DNA of 63,473 bases, from the NCBI GenBank assembly GCA_964400865.1, contig CAYNWG010000002.1, forward strand, positions 1 through 63,473. Reading direction: 5' to 3'. Positions 26,339-35,968 of this stretch are shown piece by piece. The stretch is from DAOQVB01 sp964400865 (GTDB lineage: Bacteria > Patescibacteriota > Microgenomatia > UBA1400 > PJMF01). The notes under the pieces are model-generated. The model searched no databases. It saw only the letters and a program-made list of their open reading frames with translations, and was not told where the DNA came from. Positions within the stretch are counted from its first letter, which is position 1. Every line of letters starts with the position of its first letter. The translations under genes and the position numbers were made by a program.

Positions 26339-26974
26339 ATGAAATATAATGAAAAGCAAAATAAATTGGCCGAAATAAAACTAACGTTAGAACAATCAGC
26401 AGCTCGTTTACCAATTGCTTCTCAACCAACCGACATAGTTTTTGGCGAAGGATCGCCAGATACTGATATTGTTTTAATTGGTGAGGCGCCCGGGCACAAT
26501 GAGCATGTGCAACGAAGACCGTTTGTGGGGCGGTCTGGTCAGCTGTTGCGTAAAACGCTTACGCAGGTTGGTTTTCCTCCAGAAATGGTCTATATTACTA
26601 ATATCGTCAAGGCCAGACCGCTGGATAATCGCGATCCGTTTCCAGATGAAATAGTGGCGTATAAACCATATTTAGATCAAGAAATTGAGCTAATTGATCC
26701 GAAGTTAATAATAACGCTTGGGCGCTTTAGTATGGCGAAATTTTTACCAGCTGTAAAAATTTCGCAAGTCCACGGTCGTTTGCACAAAGTCAGTTGGAAT
26801 AATAAAACTACTTATGTTTTACCCATGTACCATCCCGCCGCAGCCTTGCGATCCACTCAAATGTTGACAGCATTTACTCAAGATTTTGAAAAAGTCTCTA
26901 AGATTTTAGATTGGGTGAAACAACAACGAGATCTGATTTCAGATATTGAAACAATCTCAGATGCACTTCTTTAG
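26339..26974 (+). CDS. Uracil-DNA glycosylase superfamily protein lacking the Fe-S cysteines
   Basis: A 211-aa family 4-type uracil-DNA glycosylase by its motifs GEAPGHNEHVQRRPFVGRSGQLL near residue 48 (catalytic water loop) and MYHPAAALRS near 163 (minor-groove loop). Family 4 enzymes carry four cysteines that bind a [4Fe-4S] cluster; this protein has no cysteine at all, and the usual N-terminal CxxC region reads QSAARLP. It is probably a base-excision repair enzyme working without the cluster. Confidence 0.85.
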   Translation: MKYNEKQNKLAEIKLTLEQSAARLPIASQPTDIVFGEGSPDTDIVLIGEAPGHNEHVQRRPFVGRSGQLLRKTLTQVGFPPEMVYITNIVKARPLDNRDPFPDEIVAYKPYLDQEIELIDPKLIITLGRFSMAKFLPAVKISQVHGRLHKVSWNNKTTYVLPMYHPAAALRSTQMLTAFTQDFEKVSKILDWVKQQRDLISDIETISDALL

Positions 26975-27011
26975 ACTTACAATATTAACATTAATCGGAA
27001 AGGAATCCACT

Positions 27012-27833
27012 ATGCTATCTGCGCAATTAACAGAACTAAAAATTTATGAAAAACTTAAGCCGGTTCTTGATAAACTTGACTTAGAGTTGATGCGACTGCG
27101 CGAACAACCATTGGCTATAGAGCATAAGGAAGGTGTTGGCTCTCAGGCTGCGTTGGTAACTGCGGCAGACAAATATGCCGATACATATCTCAGAACAGAA
27201 CTACGTCGATTGTTTCCTGAATTTGGTTTTGTGACCGAAGAGGGCGACCACCAAACTACCGAAGAATATGTCTGGATCATCGACCCGATCGATGGGACAA
27301 ATAACTATGCCCATGGTTTAGATATGTTTGGTGTAAGTATCGGACTTTGGCAACAGGATGGCACAAGCATCTTTGGGATTATTGATTTACCTGCACGCAA
27401 TACCAGGATTTGGGGTGGGAGAGGATTGGGGGTTTGGCTCAATGGAAAGCAAATTGATACTCCAGTCCCGTTATATCCAGAAAAACCCTTGGTGTTATTA
27501 GCACCAATCTGGAAAGATGCTGCCCAAGCGAGCGAAGTGACAAAAAATTTAGCAACTCAAGTTGGTCATACCCGTGATCATGGTTGTAGTAGTTGGCAAT
27601 CTTTTTTAGTTTTGTCTGGTAAAGCCGAAGCAGCACTCCATTTTCGTTTATCAATTTGGGATATCGCCGCTGCCGTCGCTTTAGCCGAAGAATTAGGTTT
27701 AAGCGTGGTCTTTTCAAACAGCGTCCAACGACACGACTTAATAAAACTAGCTGACAAACCTGTTACCGTAGCCATTGGTCAGCAAACTTTGGCAGAGCAA
27801 CTCGTGGCTGCGGTTAAACCTTGGTCTGATTGA
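27012..27833 (+). CDS. Inositol monophosphatase-family phosphatase
   Basis: 273-aa Mg-dependent sugar phosphatase of the IMPase family: VTEEGD (metal-binding Glu), WIIDPIDGTNNYAHG (Asp/Asp metal site) and LSIWDIAAAVALAEELG (C-terminal Asp). The substrate may be inositol phosphate, fructose bisphosphate or another sugar phosphate. The open frame reaches 26946 inside the UDG gene, but AAAGGA just upstream of ATG 27012 is a clear ribosome binding site, one of few in this window. Confidence 0.9.
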   Translation: MLSAQLTELKIYEKLKPVLDKLDLELMRLREQPLAIEHKEGVGSQAALVTAADKYADTYLRTELRRLFPEFGFVTEEGDHQTTEEYVWIIDPIDGTNNYAHGLDMFGVSIGLWQQDGTSIFGIIDLPARNTRIWGGRGLGVWLNGKQIDTPVPLYPEKPLVLLAPIWKDAAQASEVTKNLATQVGHTRDHGCSSWQSFLVLSGKAEAALHFRLSIWDIAAAVALAEELGLSVVFSNSVQRHDLIKLADKPVTVAIGQQTLAEQLVAAVKPWSD

Positions 27834-27930
27834 CAATATTTGTATACTTTTTCAGTAGGTAATCCTCTTTCTTAAGTGGCGTGGATACTGATAGACTACT
27901 ATTTAGTAGGATGAATGTCTAACAAAACAT

Positions 27931-28290
27931 ATGAGAAAAGAAAGAGGCAAGTTCCTAACGGTAATGTTGTTTGCCATGATGATTCTCGTGGCTATAGTTG
28001 TACTTTTAGCATCGAGTTTAGATTACTCGAGCTCATATCAGTTCTCACCGAGTTGGCTACCAATATATACCCTGGTAGGTGCTTGTTTTGATCTTATGTT
28101 CTTGATTGGAATATGGTTTTGGAAGAAAATCGCTGTGTATGCCTACGTACTCTCTCAAGTAGTAGGTATACTGATTGAGGCGTTGGTATTCAAACCAGAG
28201 GCAAGCATGGTGGATGAAGCTGCTCTGGGTCTGTTTATCATCGGATTAACTCTATTTGCAGTTAACCGAAAATGGCAGTATTTTGAATAG
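27931..28290 (+). CDS. Small polytopic membrane protein, unknown
   Basis: 119 aa, with four hydrophobic segments near residues 8-28, 43-63, 68-88 and 94-110 and a basic N-terminus (MRKERGK). No family recognised. It stands alone; the next 337 bases to 28627 contain no gene that I can support. An open frame at 28425-28715 there has no promoter layout and runs antisense into the next gene. Confidence 0.55.
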   Translation: MRKERGKFLTVMLFAMMILVAIVVLLASSLDYSSSYQFSPSWLPIYTLVGACFDLMFLIGIWFWKKIAVYAYVLSQVVGILIEALVFKPEASMVDEAALGLFIIGLTLFAVNRKWQYFE

Positions 28291-28627
28291 AATCCAAAAT
28301 GCGGGCAGCGATACGGAGGATTCATTATTTTTTCAAACACTGGGTTAAACGTAATTTCTGCAGATATTGATGAGCAAGCGACACTTGCCACTAGTGAAAA
28401 CGGTGAGGGTGGAGTTTCACAAGTATGAATGCAATATTTCATCTTGGGCTAGCTCAGACCTCCGTTGATGCGATCTGTTTTGCCAACACTATAATCTTTG
28501 CGAGTGCTCACGGAACATCTGAAGAATTAGCAGAATGCTCCCAGCTGATTTGGCAAGGCAGGATATTGTTTATTTGTGATAATTTTTTAATTCCAGTATG
28601 CAGAAGGATTTTTTTAACGATCAACGA

Positions 28628-29200
28628 TCAACTAGCAAACGGCACAAACGCTACTTGCTGCCAATCGCTCACCACTGGTGTTGAAGTATGGATAGCGATT
28701 CCAGAGGCTTCATAGGTAAGAGGAAGCTGGATAGACTGTGTTAATTGTTCGGCAGCTGCCTGTTTTTGTTTAGTGCTCAATACCATACTAGCTGAATCAA
28801 AACCATCGTACAGCATGCTAAAGTGTGCGCGGAAGGGCACTTCTGCTAGCGTTACGCCAAAAACTTCTCGAGCTCGTTGCGCCAAAAGTAATAATTCTGG
28901 TGTCTCAACTACGGTGAAAAAGACGCACTTGAAATAGGTTTCGCCAGTACCCACTCCAGTCAGAGCAATTGGAATTTTCTTGAGTATCGTTTTGGCAATT
29001 TCTTGAGCAAATGCCACGATTTCAGAAAGCGTTGCCCAACGTTCAGGAATTAATGTGACGTGAGGTACGAACTCTGGGCCCCCATACTTTTGAGCCAAAG
29101 CTGACATGGCAATAGTAAGCATATCCAAGTTATTTTCCTCTGGTTGTAAATACAGAGAGAAACGTTGTTTTGAGTCTGATTCATAACTGGTAGATAGCAT
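28628..29200 (-). CDS. 2H phosphoesterase (2'-5' RNA ligase/cyclic phosphodiesterase-like)
   Basis: 190-aa protein with the two HxT/S motifs of the 2H superfamily: PHVTLIPE and RAHFSMLYDG, about 95 residues apart as expected. Such enzymes open cyclic nucleotide phosphates or act on RNA 2'-5' ends. The frame is open to an ATG at 29221, but an extended -10 TGC-TATAAT (minus, 29216-29208) lies 7 nt before ATG 29200, so the shorter protein is preferred. Confidence 0.82.
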   Translation of the reverse strand: MLSTSYESDSKQRFSLYLQPEENNLDMLTIAMSALAQKYGGPEFVPHVTLIPERWATLSEIVAFAQEIAKTILKKIPIALTGVGTGETYFKCVFFTVVETPELLLLAQRAREVFGVTLAEVPFRAHFSMLYDGFDSASMVLSTKQKQAAAEQLTQSIQLPLTYEASGIAIHTSTPVVSDWQQVAFVPFAS

Positions 29201-29207
29201 GAGTGGA

Positions 29208-29216
29208 ATTATAGCA
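29208..29216 (-). promoter_or_regulatory. Extended -10 promoter of the 2H phosphoesterase
   Basis: TGC-TATAAT on the minus strand, ending 7 nt before the ATG at 29200. It is a near-perfect leaderless promoter and decides the start codon. Confidence 0.7.
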
Positions 29217-29280
29217 GGCAAATAATATCCGTTGGTTTCTTTGCTTACTTCTTGATATGATAGTCAATACGTTGTTTTTT

Positions 29281-30105
29281 ATGCACATTTCTGTAGTCTT
29301 ACTCATTATTTTATTATGCAGCGCGTTAATCTCTCTGTTTTTGTATCGGTATCAAGGTAGGAGAGACATTATCCAACTAGACATTGTGCAGTTTGCATAT
29401 CTATTTATCTTTGCACCTTTCTTATTTGTATGGTTAAAAAGTTTTGTGTTTGTGCAGGTGAGGGCAGAGCTGGGTGGAAATGTTAGTGCTAATGAATTTT
29501 TTGTTCTTGACACTGTTGTATCAGTGATTGCTCTCTATTTGTATGGTATTACAGCCATGAAGGCTCTCACAAAAACATTGTACCTAAAAAGACACAAAGA
29601 TCCTCTGGCAGATTTGTTTCAACACACAGAATACATACACCTGTGGTTTTCTCACCTTGTTATGTTTATTGGAATTGCGGCGGTTTTAACAGTTTTGGCG
29701 GCGATAAATTTGTTCATTCCTTTTCAAGTCGCCAATTCGGCTATGATTACAATCGTTATGATAGTTCTGGGTGTGGTTTTTGGCATCTGCAGTTATATTA
29801 TTTTATTGCTTTCCAATCCAAAACAAGAAGGCTATCGTTTGTTGAAAATAGTTAAGCTAGTGTATGGCGTATTTTTTAGTCTTTACATTTTTTCTTATTT
29901 TCTAATGAGTCCACCACTAGCTACTTCTCACTCATTTTATTGGTTTTGTTTGTTTATATTTGCTACTTTTGTAGTTTGTAGTTTTTCCACGTATAAATCG
30001 CCCAGAGCCAACTCATTTCTTGAAAGGGTGACAGATTTATTTCGCGATTATTCTTGGGGAAATAATATTACTTTACTCAAACCAACAAAGCAAAGAAAGG
30101 CATAA
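29281..30105 (+). CDS. Polytopic membrane protein upstream of RNase J, unknown
   Basis: About 274 aa with six or so transmembrane helices and a short basic C-terminal tail (TKQRKA). No family recognised. The frame opens at ATG 29257, but an extended -10 TGA-TATGAT overlaps that codon, so a start at TTG 29272 or ATG 29281 is more likely. Its stop codon overlaps the RNase J start by 1 nt (TAATG), implying translational coupling. Confidence 0.6.
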   Translation: MHISVVLLIILLCSALISLFLYRYQGRRDIIQLDIVQFAYLFIFAPFLFVWLKSFVFVQVRAELGGNVSANEFFVLDTVVSVIALYLYGITAMKALTKTLYLKRHKDPLADLFQHTEYIHLWFSHLVMFIGIAAVLTVLAAINLFIPFQVANSAMITIVMIVLGVVFGICSYIILLLSNPKQEGYRLLKIVKLVYGVFFSLYIFSYFLMSPPLATSHSFYWFCLFIFATFVVCSFSTYKSPRANSFLERVTDLFRDYSWGNNITLLKPTKQRKA

Positions 30106-31766
30106 TGTCAGAACTTCAACTACTCCCACTTGGTGGAATGGGCACCGTTACTCAAAACATGTTCGTCTATGAATACGAAAACGAAATATTGCTCGTTGAT
30201 TGCGGTATTGGATTTCCTGATATGCAAATGCCTGGTGTAGATATTTTGATTCCAGATGTAGCATACATTTTAACCAAATTAGAAGAAGGCAAGCGAATAG
30301 TCGGTATGATCCTTACCCATGGTCACGATGATCATATTGCAGCGTTACCTTACCTACTGCCACACTTACCGCATTTCCCAATCTATGGTTCGCCGTTAAC
30401 TGTGGGTTTTGCCCGTCAAAGAGTAAGTGAAATTACTCTTGAACCAGAATTTCATGTAGTGGCTGAAAGAGAAGAATTTAGAATAGGGAGCCACTTTTCT
30501 GCCAGAGGGTATCGGATCACTCACTCGGTTCCTGACACTCGTCATTACGCAATTAAGACGCCAGCTGGTCTCATTTATCATGGGAGTGATTTCAAGCTTG
30601 ATGAACATCCAGTAGACGGTCTAACGAGCGATCTTGAACACATTGGTCAACTCAAGCAAGAAGGCGTTCTCCTAATGATGCTTGATTGTTTGAGAGTGGA
30701 GTATGATCGACCGGTTAAATCTGAAACGACGGTTGGTCCTGTCATGAGTCGATTAATGAAAGAGACAAAAGGTAAGTTTGTGGTAACGCTGATGAGTTCC
30801 CATATTCATCGGATTCAGCAAGTGATAAATGCGGCAGCCGAGGAAGGCCGCCGCGTCGCCTTTATTGGGCGATCCGTAGAACAAAATGTTCGCATTGCGC
30901 AGGAGCTTGGACAATTGCAATACAACCCAAATATGGTGGTAGACAAGCGCGATCTTGATCAAGTGCCTGATAGTAAGGCTTGCCTGATCGTAGCCGGAAG
31001 TCAGGGACAAGAAGGTTCTTCGTTAGTTCGAGCTATTTTTGGTGAACATCCAGTTTTCCAAATAAAGCCAACAGATACGGTGGTCTTTTCTGCCGATGCA
31101 ATTCCAGGTAATGAGTTAGCTTATTTTGCCGCGATTGATGAATTAGCCAGAAATGGAGTACACGTGCTGTATCCTGATGTGGAAGAAGATTTGCATGAAT
31201 CAGGTCACGCCAGTCGGGTAGAGCAAAAACAGATGGTAGATCTTGTTCGACCAGAATTTGTAATGCCGATCGGCGGTGCCGATCGGCACCGTTCCAAATT
31301 CAAAGAATTTGTGGCAGAGCCCGCTGGCTATGATACCAAACATACGCTTTTGCCAGTAACGGGTGAAATCTTGGGTATTTCGGCATCCGGCATTCGTGTC
31401 GTAGATAAGATTACGCTTAAACCTCCAGTTGTAGACGGTTTGGGAGTAGGGGATGTTGGACCAGCGGTTTTGTCAGATCGGCGTAACCTCAGCCAGGCTG
31501 GTATGGTGGTTGTGGTTATTCCAAAGATTCATGGCAAACTTGCTGTAGAAAAAACAGAGGTAATTTCCAGAGGTTTTGTGTTCATGAAAGAAGCTGAGGA
31601 AGTTATTGACTTTATTCGAGAAGTTGTGCGAGAAACAGTCCAGCAGAATCAAAAAACTGGTGAGGGCGATCTCAAACGAGCAATAGAAAAGAGATTGGCT
31701 CGCAAATTGTATAAAATAATCAGGCGAGAACCATTAATTCTACCGGTAATTTTGCCAATCTCTTGA
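30105..31766 (+). CDS. rnj: Ribonuclease J
   Basis: 553-aa metallo-beta-lactamase/beta-CASP ribonuclease that processes and degrades mRNA from 5' ends. The metal site THGHDDHIAALPYL (His72, His74, Asp76, His77) and the later IYHGSDFKLDEHP are present; the beta-CASP region includes SSHIHRIQQV and GSQGQEGSSLVR. The C-terminal domain continues to the end. It starts within the stop codon of the upstream membrane gene. With PNPase this gives the degradosome pair of RNase E-less bacteria. Confidence 0.95.
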   Translation: MSELQLLPLGGMGTVTQNMFVYEYENEILLVDCGIGFPDMQMPGVDILIPDVAYILTKLEEGKRIVGMILTHGHDDHIAALPYLLPHLPHFPIYGSPLTVGFARQRVSEITLEPEFHVVAEREEFRIGSHFSARGYRITHSVPDTRHYAIKTPAGLIYHGSDFKLDEHPVDGLTSDLEHIGQLKQEGVLLMMLDCLRVEYDRPVKSETTVGPVMSRLMKETKGKFVVTLMSSHIHRIQQVINAAAEEGRRVAFIGRSVEQNVRIAQELGQLQYNPNMVVDKRDLDQVPDSKACLIVAGSQGQEGSSLVRAIFGEHPVFQIKPTDTVVFSADAIPGNELAYFAAIDELARNGVHVLYPDVEEDLHESGHASRVEQKQMVDLVRPEFVMPIGGADRHRSKFKEFVAEPAGYDTKHTLLPVTGEILGISASGIRVVDKITLKPPVVDGLGVGDVGPAVLSDRRNLSQAGMVVVVIPKIHGKLAVEKTEVISRGFVFMKEAEEVIDFIREVVRETVQQNQKTGEGDLKRAIEKRLARKLYKIIRREPLILPVILPIS

Positions 31767-31820
31767 GATAAATTAATCAGCCTCTTGTTTAAGGGGTAAA
31801 CTTATGATATATCCTATAAT

Positions 31821-34004
31821 ATGAAGAAGCGGAGTAAGCGCAGACATCCAAAATTAAAAATGAAGCCGGAAACCACGCAGGCAATTGTTGGCGTTGGTTT
31901 CATTACGGTTGGCTTACTCATACTCATCTCTTTCTCTGGCCAGGGCACAGCTTTAATTGCCATCAATCAGTTTTTAGTAGAAAAACTTGGCGCATCATTA
32001 CTGTTACTCCCATTTTTATTGATCGCTGCTGGTTTAAGTCTGTTTCGGACCAAATTTCGGTGGACTCAACCACATGTATTATTGGGAAGTCTAATTTTAT
32101 TCATTGGCTTTGTCTTGCTTTTTCGCACTGGCACAATTGGTCTAAATAGTTTTGAAAGCACCAGTCGCTTAATCAGTAAGGCCGGAACTATCATTGCCAG
32201 CATCGCGCTGATGCTTGTTGGTATTCTAGTCATGACTCAGTTAAAAGTGCAGGAAATGATTGATGTTTTTGGTTTGTTAAAACGCAAGCCTGCTAAACCA
32301 ATCGAAAAAGGTGGGTCAGATGAGAAGTCACCCAGTCGTTTTCATTTACCATCGGTTCATTTGCCAGCATTACCATTTCGTTCAAAAGAAAAAACGCAAG
32401 ACGAACGATTTGTTGACGATGACAGCGCCAAAAAAACGACGAAACCGCCACTACTAGAGCCTCTCATCACCCCGCCACCGAAAGATCCTCCAACAACAGA
32501 ATCCTTGCCAAAAAGTACCAACATTGCGCCTTCTACAACAATATGGCATCTGCCACCAATTGATTTGCTTGAGGAAGCAAAAGGTGTGAAAGCTAATCGG
32601 GGTGATGTGAGTAAAAATGCCGACACAATTGAGCAAACACTTGAATCATTTGGCATTCGTGCAGAGGTCAAAGAAGTTAATCGAGGACCAGCGGTAACGC
32701 AGTACGCGCTCGAAATCAGTAGAGGTACGAAGCTATCCAAGATTACTGGTCTTTCAACCGACTTAGCATTGGCGTTGGCGGCACCAACGGGGCAAATTCG
32801 GATTGAAGCACCAATTGCCGGGAGATCATTAGTTGGTATTGAAGTACCAAACTACTCAGCCGAATTTGTCAATTTACGCGACATGCTTGAAAAACCAATT
32901 ATGAAAAAACAAGCGAATAAAAAGCTGCTTGTCGCGTTGGGCACTGATGTTACCAACCAGCCAGTAGCAGTTGATATTAATGCTATGCCACACATTTTGA
33001 TTGCCGGTGCTACTGGTTCTGGTAAATCAGTGGCATTGAATAGCTTTTTGTGTTCAATTCTTTTCCGCGCTACACCGCAGGAAGTTCGATTAATCCTAGT
33101 TGATCCAAAAAGAGTTGAATTAACTTGGTACAAAGAAATTCCTCATTTACTTACCCCAGTAATTGTTGAAAGCAAACAAGTTGTGGCTTCGCTCAACTGG
33201 GCTGTGCATGAAATGGAAAATCGCTACAAATTATTACACGAAGTGGGAGTTCGGGAGATTGCAGGGTATAACGAAGTCGCTGGTCACTCAGCTATGTATC
33301 ACATTGTCATTGTCATTGATGAACTAGCTGATGTAATGATGTATGCACCAGCAGAAGTGGAAGAAGCGGTCACGCGCATCGCCCAAATGGCTCGGGCTGT
33401 TGGCATTCATTTGGTCTTAGCCACCCAACGACCTTCAGTAGATGTACTGACTGGTTTAATCAAAGCAAATATACCTGCTCGTATTGCTTTTAATGTGTCA
33501 TCAATGACTGATTCACGAGTAATCTTGGACACTCCTGGAGCAGAAAAGTTGCTTGGCAAAGGTGATATGTTGTTTATATCTCCAGATAGAGCCAAACCAA
33601 TTCGTGTGCAAGGCACCTACGTTTCTGATAAAGAAATTAAACGATTAACCCAATACTTACGTGACCAAGACTTTGAGCCCCAGTATTTAGAAGAAGTAAC
33701 TTCAAAATACAAAGTTATGCCAGGAAAATCGGGAGTACTTGATACCAATGGTGATGAAAAAGATGAACTCTTTTTGGAAGTATGCAAAATCTTAATTACT
33801 CAGGATAAAGCATCTTCTTCAAGTATCCAGCGGCGCTTTTCCATTGGATATAATCGCGCCGCACGCATTTTGGATCAACTTTATGCCGCAGGAATGATTG
33901 GGCCCTCTGATGGAAGCAAGCCGCGTGGCATCAATGCTACAAGAATTATGGAATATATTCACCATGAAGAAGGAACAAACGGTGAAGATTCTGAAAATTA
34001 TTAA
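31821..34004 (+). CDS. ftsK: DNA translocase FtsK/SpoIIIE
   Basis: A 727-aa septal DNA pump. Four N-terminal transmembrane segments (about residues 22-150), a charged linker, then the alpha/beta motor with Walker A AGATGSGKSVALN near residue 395 and Walker B VIVIDELADVMM, and a C-terminal gamma winged-helix domain (SSSIQRRFSIGYNRAARILDQLYAAGMIGP) that reads chromosome polarity. TATAAT sits directly before the ATG, so a TATGAT at 31803-31808 may be the real -10, or translation begins at a later Met. Confidence 0.96.
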   Translation: MKKRSKRRHPKLKMKPETTQAIVGVGFITVGLLILISFSGQGTALIAINQFLVEKLGASLLLLPFLLIAAGLSLFRTKFRWTQPHVLLGSLILFIGFVLLFRTGTIGLNSFESTSRLISKAGTIIASIALMLVGILVMTQLKVQEMIDVFGLLKRKPAKPIEKGGSDEKSPSRFHLPSVHLPALPFRSKEKTQDERFVDDDSAKKTTKPPLLEPLITPPPKDPPTTESLPKSTNIAPSTTIWHLPPIDLLEEAKGVKANRGDVSKNADTIEQTLESFGIRAEVKEVNRGPAVTQYALEISRGTKLSKITGLSTDLALALAAPTGQIRIEAPIAGRSLVGIEVPNYSAEFVNLRDMLEKPIMKKQANKKLLVALGTDVTNQPVAVDINAMPHILIAGATGSGKSVALNSFLCSILFRATPQEVRLILVDPKRVELTWYKEIPHLLTPVIVESKQVVASLNWAVHEMENRYKLLHEVGVREIAGYNEVAGHSAMYHIVIVIDELADVMMYAPAEVEEAVTRIAQMARAVGIHLVLATQRPSVDVLTGLIKANIPARIAFNVSSMTDSRVILDTPGAEKLLGKGDMLFISPDRAKPIRVQGTYVSDKEIKRLTQYLRDQDFEPQYLEEVTSKYKVMPGKSGVLDTNGDEKDELFLEVCKILITQDKASSSSIQRRFSIGYNRAARILDQLYAAGMIGPSDGSKPRGINATRIMEYIHHEEGTNGEDSENY

Positions 34005-34008
34005 TAAC

Positions 34009-34054
34009 TTGAAAGAGCGTTGTATACTGGTGTAATCAAATAAAAAGGAGGCAT
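34009..34054 (+). promoter_or_regulatory. Promoter and strong Shine-Dalgarno of the DUF4349 gene
   Basis: TTGAAA (34009-34014), 16 nt, TGG-TGTAAT (34031-34036), then AAGGAGG 4 nt before the ATG. This is an example of the minority of genes here that use a ribosome binding site. Confidence 0.6.
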
Positions 34055-34936
34055 ATGAAAAAGCAATATCTGGGTGCACTAGTTGTGGTTTTATTGTTAG
34101 CCGGCGCAACATTGTTTGTCACTCGTTCAAACAAATCGGGAACTAACTTCATGACGACTGGAGTTGGTGGTGCTCAACCGATGGCAGTGCAAAAAGAAAT
34201 GATTGCCTACGACTCATATCAACCGATGCCACCCTATGTTGGAGGTGGCGACGCACTAACTGTTGAAGAGCGTCAGTATCAAACCTATGCTTCGTTTAGC
34301 GTGGTAGTGAAAGATGTGAGTGGATACTTAAATCAACTAAGAGAAAAATATTTAGGGATGGAAGGTCGAGTTTTGAGTCTTTCTACCAACACTTCGGGTA
34401 AATACCAAAATGGATATCTGACTGCAAAAGTACCAGTGGCTTCATTTGATTCTGCTAGTCAAGAGGTAACGAAAGGAGTAGAAAAAATAGTTGATCAATC
34501 GGTCAATTCTACCGATGTAACTGGCGTAGCTGTCAGTCTAGAAGAACAAATTCAGCAGCTAGAGACACAACGTTCTCAACGAGAAGTTGATTTACTCGAA
34601 GCTAAGACGGATGCGGAGAAAAAGCGCATTCAATTAGACATTAATCGATTGCAAAATCAAATTGAGTCACTCAAGAAACAAAAAGAAAATCAACAAACGC
34701 AGGTTCAGTACGCTACCATTACAGTTTCTGCAGCTTCGTCAGAAAAAGTTTTTAATCCTTCTACCAGACCTGATTTGGGTGAAACGCTGAAAGATGCAAT
34801 TGATTCTGTTTTGAACAATCTGTTCGAAGTTGCGCAATTCTTTATTTGGGCTGCAGTCTATGCGGCGGTGTTAGTGCCTGCTGTATGGTTGATTGGCAAA
34901 TTGCGCAAACCAAAAACGCCAGTGACGCCTGAATAA
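34055..34936 (+). CDS. DUF4349 lipoprotein-like membrane protein
   Basis: 293-aa exported protein of the DUF4349 type. An N-terminal anchor (residues 5-23), a beta-rich domain (TYASFSVVVKDVSGYLNQL...GRVLSLSTNTSG), a long coiled coil around residues 160-225 (LEEQIQQLETQRSQREVDLL onward) and a C-terminal transmembrane helix (about 262-283) with a basic tail. Both ends are membrane-inserted with the coil outside. Function unknown in the family. Confidence 0.82.
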   Translation: MKKQYLGALVVVLLLAGATLFVTRSNKSGTNFMTTGVGGAQPMAVQKEMIAYDSYQPMPPYVGGGDALTVEERQYQTYASFSVVVKDVSGYLNQLREKYLGMEGRVLSLSTNTSGKYQNGYLTAKVPVASFDSASQEVTKGVEKIVDQSVNSTDVTGVAVSLEEQIQQLETQRSQREVDLLEAKTDAEKKRIQLDINRLQNQIESLKKQKENQQTQVQYATITVSAASSEKVFNPSTRPDLGETLKDAIDSVLNNLFEVAQFFIWAAVYAAVLVPAVWLIGKLRKPKTPVTPE

Positions 34937-35011
34937 AATGGGTGTATACTATCGGCTCTCATTTCAAGAACGTTCGGGAAGCGATCTAACCATGGTCGGG
35001 CGTATTGTGGT

Positions 35012-35968
35012 ATGAACTGTATGAAAAACATACTTGTGGTTAACCAGTTAAAAAAGATCTACCCACCTGCAACAAAGCGTGATAGTGAGTTCTGTGCTTT
35101 GGACGGCATTAGTTTCACAGTAAAAAAAGGTGAAATTGTTGGTTTGCTTGGTCCCAATGGGGCTGGCAAATCAACCACTATCCAAATGCTCATTGATACG
35201 CTCAAACCAACCTCTGGCACCATTGAATATTTTGGTAAAGATCTACACCAAAATCGCAGTGAGGTTTTGCAGCACGTAACATTTGCCAGTACCTATATAA
35301 AAATGCCCTGGCGTTTGACGGTACTCGAAAATCTGTGGATTTATGCGTTATTGTACGGCTTGAATAGAGAGCAATTTAATCAACGGGTAGAAAACTTTTT
35401 AAAATTTTTTGGCGTGTGGGATCAACGAAACAAAACGATTGGTATGCTTTCTGCTGGTCAAATTACTCGGATAATGCTGGCAAAGGCATTTATTCCACAT
35501 CCGAAGATAGTGCTACTGGATGAACCAACAGCTTCATTAGATCCAGACATGGCTCATCAGGTTCGTGATTTTGTGAAGCGTCAACAAAAAGAATATGACA
35601 TGAGCATTATCTATACCTCGCACAATATGGACGAGGTCGCTGCTGTTTGCGATAGGGTTATCTTTTTGAATCATGGCAAAATTGTGGCGTTAGATACACC
35701 GGACAATTTGGCAAAATCAGTATCGCTGGCTCGGGTGCGCTTATGGGTCAAAGATGGCTTGAAGCGAACTGAGCGATTTGCCAATGAGCAAGGTTTAGTT
35801 AGTCATATTGAAGATAGAGAAATTGTGATTGAGATCGATGAACCAGCAATTGCTGGGTTTCTCGCCTCACTCGCCGACGCTCAAATTGAGTATTCGCAAA
35901 TTAGTATTGATAAACCAACGTTGGAAGATTATTTCCTGAGTATGAGCAAACAAGAACAAACCAAATGA
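35012..35968 (+). CDS. ABC-2 exporter ATP-binding protein
   Basis: 318-aa ABC ATPase of the drug/polysaccharide-export (NodI/CcmA) type: Walker A GPNGAGKST near residue 49, signature LSAGQITRIML, Walker B VLLDEPTASLD and a C-terminal regulatory extension. The signature has AGQ instead of the usual GGQ or GMK. ATG 35021 is an alternative start nearer the family N-terminus. The last 4 nt overlap the permease gene. Confidence 0.93.
   Translation: MNCMKNILVVNQLKKIYPPATKRDSEFCALDGISFTVKKGEIVGLLGPNGAGKSTTIQMLIDTLKPTSGTIEYFGKDLHQNRSEVLQHVTFASTYIKMPWRLTVLENLWIYALLYGLNREQFNQRVENFLKFFGVWDQRNKTIGMLSAGQITRIMLAKAFIPHPKIVLLDEPTASLDPDMAHQVRDFVKRQQKEYDMSIIYTSHNMDEVAAVCDRVIFLNHGKIVALDTPDNLAKSVSLARVRLWVKDGLKRTERFANEQGLVSHIEDREIVIEIDEPAIAGFLASLADAQIEYSQISIDKPTLEDYFLSMSKQEQTK

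Noticed and set aside
28291..28627. 337-bp gap after the small membrane protein
   Set aside because: Short broken reading frames only; no RNA fold or gene could be supported.
28425..28715. 96-aa open frame on plus strand
   Set aside because: It runs antisense into the conserved 3' end of the 2H phosphoesterase and has no promoter layout or family pattern.
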